Source of the DNA: Piliocolobus tephrosceles | Lineage: Eukaryota > Chordata > Mammalia > Primates > Cercopithecidae | Direction: 5' to 3' | Assembly: GCF_002776525.5 (NCBI RefSeq) | Contig: NC_045435.1 | Location: 126,897,079-126,961,078, forward strand | Length of the DNA: 64,000 nt | Part shown: piece after piece, positions 59,315 to 64,000 of the stretch | Position numbering within the stretch: the stretch's first letter is position 1 | Layout: each line of letters begins with the position of its first letter | Translations under genes and position numbers: made by a program | The notes under the pieces: generated by a model | Databases searched by the model: none | Seen by the model: only the letters and a program-made list of their open reading frames with translations | Told to the model about the DNA's origin: nothing

Positions 59315-60258
59315 GCAATCAGTTTTCCAGTGTCATTCCTGTTGGCAAATAGGGCAGGGGGTTGCTGGTGAACGAGGGTTAGGACATTCACTGGCCAAAA
59401 GTCCTGATGCCTTGCACTTATAGCAAGGCTGCGTTGGGGTTCAAGGACCCCGTGGACATCTGTTGGCATAGTGTCCTGCCTTGCCGCACCTATAGCAGAC
59501 TCCTTTTGAAACCTTGGATTCTGCAAGATGTGTACTATCTGATCTGGGGTTACGACTGGGCTGTAAAGCTGCTGCTAGGAACTCTAACTTCGGTTTGTGG
59601 CGAGCCTGTCACTGTGCTTCAGCCATCTCCTCACTGGAGTTATAGACCTTAAAGGCTCATTTAACCAGGTCTTGTATTGGTGCCTGAGGACCATCCTCTA
59701 CCTGTTGAAGTTTTTTACAAATATCAGGACCTGATTGAAAAATGAAGGAGGAATGTAGAGCGGGGGTGAGGGTATGGAGACAGAAGGAAACTCTAGGTTC
59801 CTTTCCGGCTGAAGAGAAAGAAATAAAGACTCCTTTTCTTCGGGTTCCTGTGAGCTGGGTTCCTTGGCCTGTATAACCTGAAACAAAAAACACTGGCTAC
59901 ACAAGTCGGGATGAGAGCATAAGGCCCAAAAGCCTTCTATGTAATTAATTTCAGACCACCTGCCTAGCCGCTGGCAGAAATTGCTGAGGTCAATCAGAAC
60001 ATTACGGTTTAAAGTGGCCTCTGTTGGCCACTGAGACTGATTATCTAGTTTGTATTGGGGCCACGCCACAGTGGAAAGGAAAATTAACCGCTGTAAGGCT
60101 TTTAAATTGGCTAGGAGGCACCCTAAAGGGGTGCTTTTAGAAATTTGGACTGGAGGTTTCCCACTTGTTTTCTCTTTACTTACACATTGGAGATCTCTGC
60201 CTGGCTTCAAAGCGTCCTTTGAAGTCACCAGAGACAGACAGGAGGCTCTTGGAGCCAA
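59315..60258 (-). pseudogene. gag: Retroviral gag remnant with three zinc knuckles, capsid core deleted
   Basis: An open frame of 186 codons (60258-59698, minus) carries the matrix-like part (TPLGCLLANLKAL, LSTVAWPQYKLDNQSQW, DLSNFCQRLGRWSEI) and a proline-rich stretch. The frame then shifts: 59893-59657 has the capsid end (PDICKKLQQVEDGPQAPIQD), so the capsid core with the major homology region is missing. Nucleocapsid follows with three 14-residue CCHC-spaced motifs in one frame: 59456-59497 (CYRCGKAGHYANRC, intact), 59384-59425 (His replaced by Leu) and 59315-59356 (stop TGA at 59333-59335). A stop at 59441-59443 separates the first two. Not translatable as Gag. Confidence 0.9.
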
Positions 60259-60503
60259 GGTGGAGATTACCTTCAGGTGACGGACGTCTCTGTCCAGAAC
60301 GGCTCTCCCGAGCCACTTGGTGTCTCAAAGGTAAGCCTCCGACTGGCGCAGAATTTTTAGCCTAGGGAGGTAAATAGGAGACAAGGGCACTTACCACAGA
60401 GAGTACATTAGAGTAAGGGAAGCAGGTCTCAGGTCCTGGTCCATCCTTGGCGTGCGAACAGAAGGGGGTTCCTCAACCCTTAGAGGCCACAGGAGGGGTC
60501 TCC

Positions 60504-60521
60504 TCCCGGGTTTTGGCACCA
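60504..60521 (-). other. Primer-binding site, tRNA-Phe type
   Basis: Just inside the 5'LTR the minus strand reads 'tggtgccaaaacccggga', which differs at one base (A for G, a CpG-decay change) from the complement of the tRNA-Phe 3' end. This places the provirus in the tRNA-Phe-primed (HERV-F) group of class I elements. The exact subfamily is not determined. Confidence 0.85.
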
Positions 60522-60523
60522 AC

Positions 60524-60797
60524 GGATTTGTTTTTCTAAGAACCACCAGAACGAGCACAAAAGAACCAGCGAGTAGGCAAGGCTAAAAGCAAAACTGCAA
60601 ATTTATTCTATGGTCATCTAGCTCCAGGAAAAAAGGTGTGTAAGGTGAAGTCTGTTGGCCACTGGCAAAGGAGGCCAAGAGAGTCGCCCAGTCCCAACAA
60701 GAGTAGAGTCTAAGTAAGCCCATGAGGCGCGCCTGCCAGGAGCAGCGGAGTACGGGCCTGTCGGGGGGGGGGGGAAGGCTCCGCGGGTGCCACCTTT
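60524..60797 (-). repeat. Truncated 5' LTR of the right provirus
   Basis: Matches the R-U5 half of the other LTRs ('ccagcgagtag', 'aatttatt', 'ggtcatctagctccagg') but stops at 'gcgggtgccacc'. The U3 promoter half is missing and alpha monomer 1 follows directly. It contains a G12 run at 60763-60774. Confidence 0.85.
60763..60774. repeat. Poly(G) run of 12
   Basis: Twelve consecutive G inside the truncated LTR where the other LTR copies read a mixed 'cgggcacgggtgtgtcgggc'-like sequence. It could be expansion or a sequencing/assembly artefact. Confidence 0.8.
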
Positions 60798-63700
60798 CCC
60801 TTTTGGAGAAAAAGCTACCAAGAGATATTCGGGAGTATAGTGACTTCTCTGGTGAAAAAGGAAATATCTTCAGACAAACCTGGAAAGGAGATTTCTGTGA
60901 AACTGCTCTGTGTTAGATATATTTATTCATCTCGCATAGTTAAAACTTTAATTATATTACACAGTTTGGAAACTCAGTCATGCACAGATCCACGAAGGAA
61001 CATTCAGGGGCACATTCAGGCATATGGTTAAAGAGGAGGTATCTTCAGATAAAAATTGGATAAAAGTTTCTGAGAAACTACATTGTGATATATGCATTCC
61101 ACTCAGTGAGTTATACCTCTTTTGTCACAAGGCAATATTTGTACACTGTTCCTGTGAAACCGAAAAGGTGATATTTCAGAGCGCATTGAGGACTATGGTG
61201 AATAGTGAAATATACTGAAATATAATCGAGGAAGAAGCGTTCCAAAGATCTGCTCTCTGATATGAGCATTCAGTTCACAGAGCTAATGGTTACTCTATGT
61301 TGCCCAGTTTCGAAACTCTACCTATGAAGAATTTGTGAAGGGACATTTAGTGACGCCTGGAGGCTTGTAGTGAACGAGGAAACGACTTCCGATGAAACCT
61401 GCAGAGAAACGTTTTGAGCAACTGCTTTGCAATGTGTGTATTGGTCTCATAGAGTTAAATCATTCTTTGGATTGAGCAGCTTGAAATCACTGTTTTTGTA
61501 GAATCTGAGGAAAGACATTTGGGAATGATCCTTAGAACATGGAGAAAGAAATATCATCAGGTAAAATCCAGAAGGAAGCTTTCTGTGAAACTGCTCTGTG
61601 TCATCTTAATTTCTCTCACTCATGTAAGCCTCTCTTTTAATTGAGCAGTTTTCTAGCCCTTTGTACGATTAGCGTGTGATGGGATATTCAGGATCACTTT
61701 GAAGCTAATGGTCAAAAAGGAAGTATGTTCAGACAGAAACTGGAGAGAAGCTTTCCAAGGAACTGCTTTGTGACGTGTGCATTCCAGTCACAGTGTTATA
61801 CCTCTCTTCACATACCACGTTGGGGAATCCCTTTTGGAGAAAGAGCTACCAAGTGATATTCAGGAGCATGCTGATGCTGATGGTGAAAAGGGAAATAGCC
61901 ACGGACAAAAACTGGAAAGAAGCTTTCAAGGAAACTACTCTGTGATATGTGTAATCATCTCACATAGATAAAGCTTTGTTTACATTACGCAGCTTGGAAA
62001 CAGTCATGGACGTATCCATGAAGTTTCTTCTCATAAACCACAGTTTGGACACTGTTCCTGCAAAACCAAAAGAGTGATATTCGGAGCGCATTGAAGACTA
62101 TGGCAAAAACTGAAATGTCATCCAATAAAAAAAGGAAAAAAGCACTCGAAGAAACTGCTCTCTGACATGTCCATTCTTTTCCAAGGGTTAAAGCTTACTC
62201 TACATTTCCCAGATTGAAAGTCATTCTTTGAGGTTTCTGCAAAGGGATTTTAAGTGGTGCCCCGACACCTGTGTGAGGCTAGGAAATGTCTTCCATTCAA
62301 AATCGCAGAGAAGCTTACAGTGCAACTCTTTTGTGATGTTTGTATTCATCTCATAACGTTAAAACATTCTTTGGATTGAGAAGTTTGAAATCACTTTTTC
62401 TGTATAATTTCAGAACGGACATTTGGAAATGCTTCTTAGAAAATCCGGAAAAAGAAATAACCTCAGAGAGAAACCAGAAGGAAGCTTTCTGTGAAACTGC
62501 TCTGTGTCACATGAATTCCGCTCACACAGTTAAGCTTCTCTTTTCATTGAGCTGTATCATAACACTGTTTTTGTTTAGTCTGCGAAGGGATACTCTGGAG
62601 GGCTTTGAGGCTTACAGTGAGATAGGAAACGTCTTCAGATAGAAACTGGAGAGAAGCTTTCTGAGGAGCTGCTTTGTGACGTGTGCATTCCACTCACAGA
62701 AATATACCTTTCTTCTCCTAGAGGATTCCGGAATCCCTTTCGGAGAAAAAGCTACCAAGAGATATTCCGGAGTTGACTAAGGTGAAAAATTAAATATCCT
62801 CAGATAAAAACTGGAAAGAAGATTTCTGTGAAACTGCTTTGTATTAGATATATTTATTCGTCTCGCATAGTTAAATCTTTAATTATATTTTGCAGTTCAG
62901 AAACTCCGTCATGCACAGATCATTGAAGGGACATTCAGGAGCACATTCAGGCCTACAGTGAAAGAGGAGATGTCTTCAGATAAAACTGGATAGAAGCTTT
63001 TGGAGAAACAACTTTGTTATGTATGCATTCCACTAAGGGAATTATACCACTTTTCTCACAAAGCAGTGTTTGAACACTGTTCATGGGAAACCGAAAAAGT
63101 GATATTTCGACATGCATTGACGACTATCGCGAATAGTGAAATATACTGAAAAAAAATCGAGGAAGAATCGTTACGAGAATATGGTCTCTGATATTTTTGC
63201 CCAGTTTCGAAACTGTCTTTGAAGAATCATGGAAGGCATATTTAGTGACGCCCGAAGACTTGTGGAGAGCGAGGAAACTCTCCACATCAGAAGCTTTCAG
63301 CCTTCCGATGAAAGCTGCAGAGAAACGTTCTGAGTAACTGCTTTGCGATGTGTGCATTCGTCTCATAGAGTTAAACCATTCTTTGGATTAAGCAGCTTGA
63401 AAACACTGTTTTTGTGGAATCTGAGGAAGGACATTTGGGAATGATCCCTACAGTATGGAGAAAGAAATATCCTAAGGTAATACCCAGAAGGAAGCGTTCT
63501 GTGAAACTGCTCTGTGTCGTCCTAATTCCTCTCACTCTGATAAGCCTCTGCTTTCATTGAGCAGTTTAGTAACCCTGTGTATGTTTAGCTTGTGATGGGA
63601 TATTCGGGAGCACTTTGAGGCTAACGGTGAAAAAGGAAATATGTTCCGACCGAAACTGGGGAGAAGCTTTCCGAGGAACTGCTTTGTGACGTGTGCATTC

Positions 63701-64000
63701 CAGTCACAGTGTTATACCTCTCTTCTCATACAGCGTCGGGGATACCCTTTTGGAGAAACAGGAACCAAGTGATTATGAGAGCATGTTGATGCTGATGATG
63801 AAAAGGGAAAGATCCTCAGAGAAAAACTGGAAAGAAGCTTTCTAGGAAACTACTCTGTGATATGTGTAATCATCTCACATAGATAAATGTTTGTTTACAT
63901 TACACAGCTTGGAAACTGTCATGGATGGATCCACGAAGGGACCTTCGGGAGCACATTCAAGACTAGGGTGAAAAAGGAAATATCTTCAGATAAAACTTGG
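60798..64000 (+). repeat. Alpha satellite, type 1, forward orientation, to window end
   Basis: Plus-strand order 1, 13, 12, 11, 10, 9, 8, partial 7, then a jump near 62020 to 6/5, followed by 5, 4, 3, 2, 1, 13, 12, 11, 10, 9, 8 and 7. The monomer 9 marker at about 61674 and 63591 is 1917 bp apart, i.e. a 13-mer lacking nearly two monomers. Monomer 8 at about 61820-61870 carries monomer 1 sequence ('agctaccaag'). A small local rearrangement sits in monomer 11 at about 63266-63300. Confidence 0.9.

Larger units (their letters stand above)
58166..60797 (-). mobile_element. HERV-F-like provirus, internally deleted (partial 5'LTR-gag-pro-env tail-3'LTR)
   Basis: Minus-strand order from right to left: partial 5'LTR (60797-60524), tRNA-Phe type primer-binding site, leader, gag, a protease fragment, the last bases of integrase, the env tail, then a 3'LTR to 58166. 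Its LTR matches that of the left provirus, so both belong to one family. The bulk of pol and most of env are deleted. The 5'LTR lacks its U3 half. The alpha flanks are monomer 8 on the left and monomer 1 on the right, not adjacent positions, so host sequence was lost with the 5' end and no target-site duplication remains. Confidence 0.93.

Noticed and set aside
59116..60365. Plus-strand ORFs opposite the retroviral gag
   Set aside because: They are complements of the identified gag, pro and leader sequence, and no known domain is visible.
58166..60797. Right provirus as a duplicate of the left one
   Set aside because: They sit at different alpha monomers, have different deletions and mostly cover different genes; only the family and LTR are shared.
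1..64000. A novel multi-gene system such as a defence island or biosynthetic cluster
   Set aside because: All non-satellite DNA is accounted for by L1 and HERV-F-like sequence. No unexplained coding stretch longer than chance remains.

Overview
The window is primate pericentromeric DNA, most likely human or great ape. Nearly all of it is divergent alpha satellite (about 171-bp monomers) invaded by L1PA-type LINE-1 elements and by two copies of a class I endogenous retrovirus whose primer-binding site matches tRNA-Phe (HERV-F-like). I see no host protein-coding gene, no RNA gene and nothing prokaryotic. A run of exactly 400 N lies inside the first L1.

Layout. 1-4161: minus-strand L1 with its 5' end intact, its 3' end outside the window and an internal deletion in ORF1. 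4162-9100: alpha satellite of a 13-monomer higher-order type ('type 1', period about 2.225 kb), in reverse orientation. 9100-30640: a different alpha family ('type 2'). It starts as a 685-bp tetramer array (9100-15105), split by a twin-primed L1 (9383-12369) that itself carries a nested twin-primed L1 (11128-11548). It continues as an irregular multi-monomer array to 30640. 30640-54415: type 1 13-mer array again, still reversed, interrupted by a 5'-truncated HERV-F-like provirus (39285-43468) and two twin-primed L1s (44287-45210 and 47836-48479). 54416-64000: type 1 array in the opposite polarity. It holds an inverted duplicate of the 44287-45210 L1 (56072-56988) and a second, internally deleted HERV-F-like provirus on the minus strand (58166-60797).

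How the parts relate. The strand switch at about 54415 is an inverted segmental duplication. The alpha monomers, the L1, its inversion junction and its target-site duplications are all shared between about 43.5-46.9 kb and 54.4-58.2 kb. The two proviruses sit at different monomer positions, and the right arm has a clean empty site for the left provirus, so that insertion appears to post-date the duplication. The type 1 13-mer looks like 7+6 paralogous monomers, and several deletion junctions join paralogous positions, as expected from unequal exchange.

Nothing here works as an operon or pathway. The coding remnants are L1 ORF1/ORF2 and retroviral gag, pro, pol and env, all broken by stops, frameshifts or deletions. 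Short ORFs in the alpha satellite are chance frames. I did not find an undescribed molecular system. The points most worth a second look are structural: the inverted duplication with provirus presence/absence, the 13-mer with 7+6 substructure, the abrupt array junctions and the repeated twin-primed L1 insertions.
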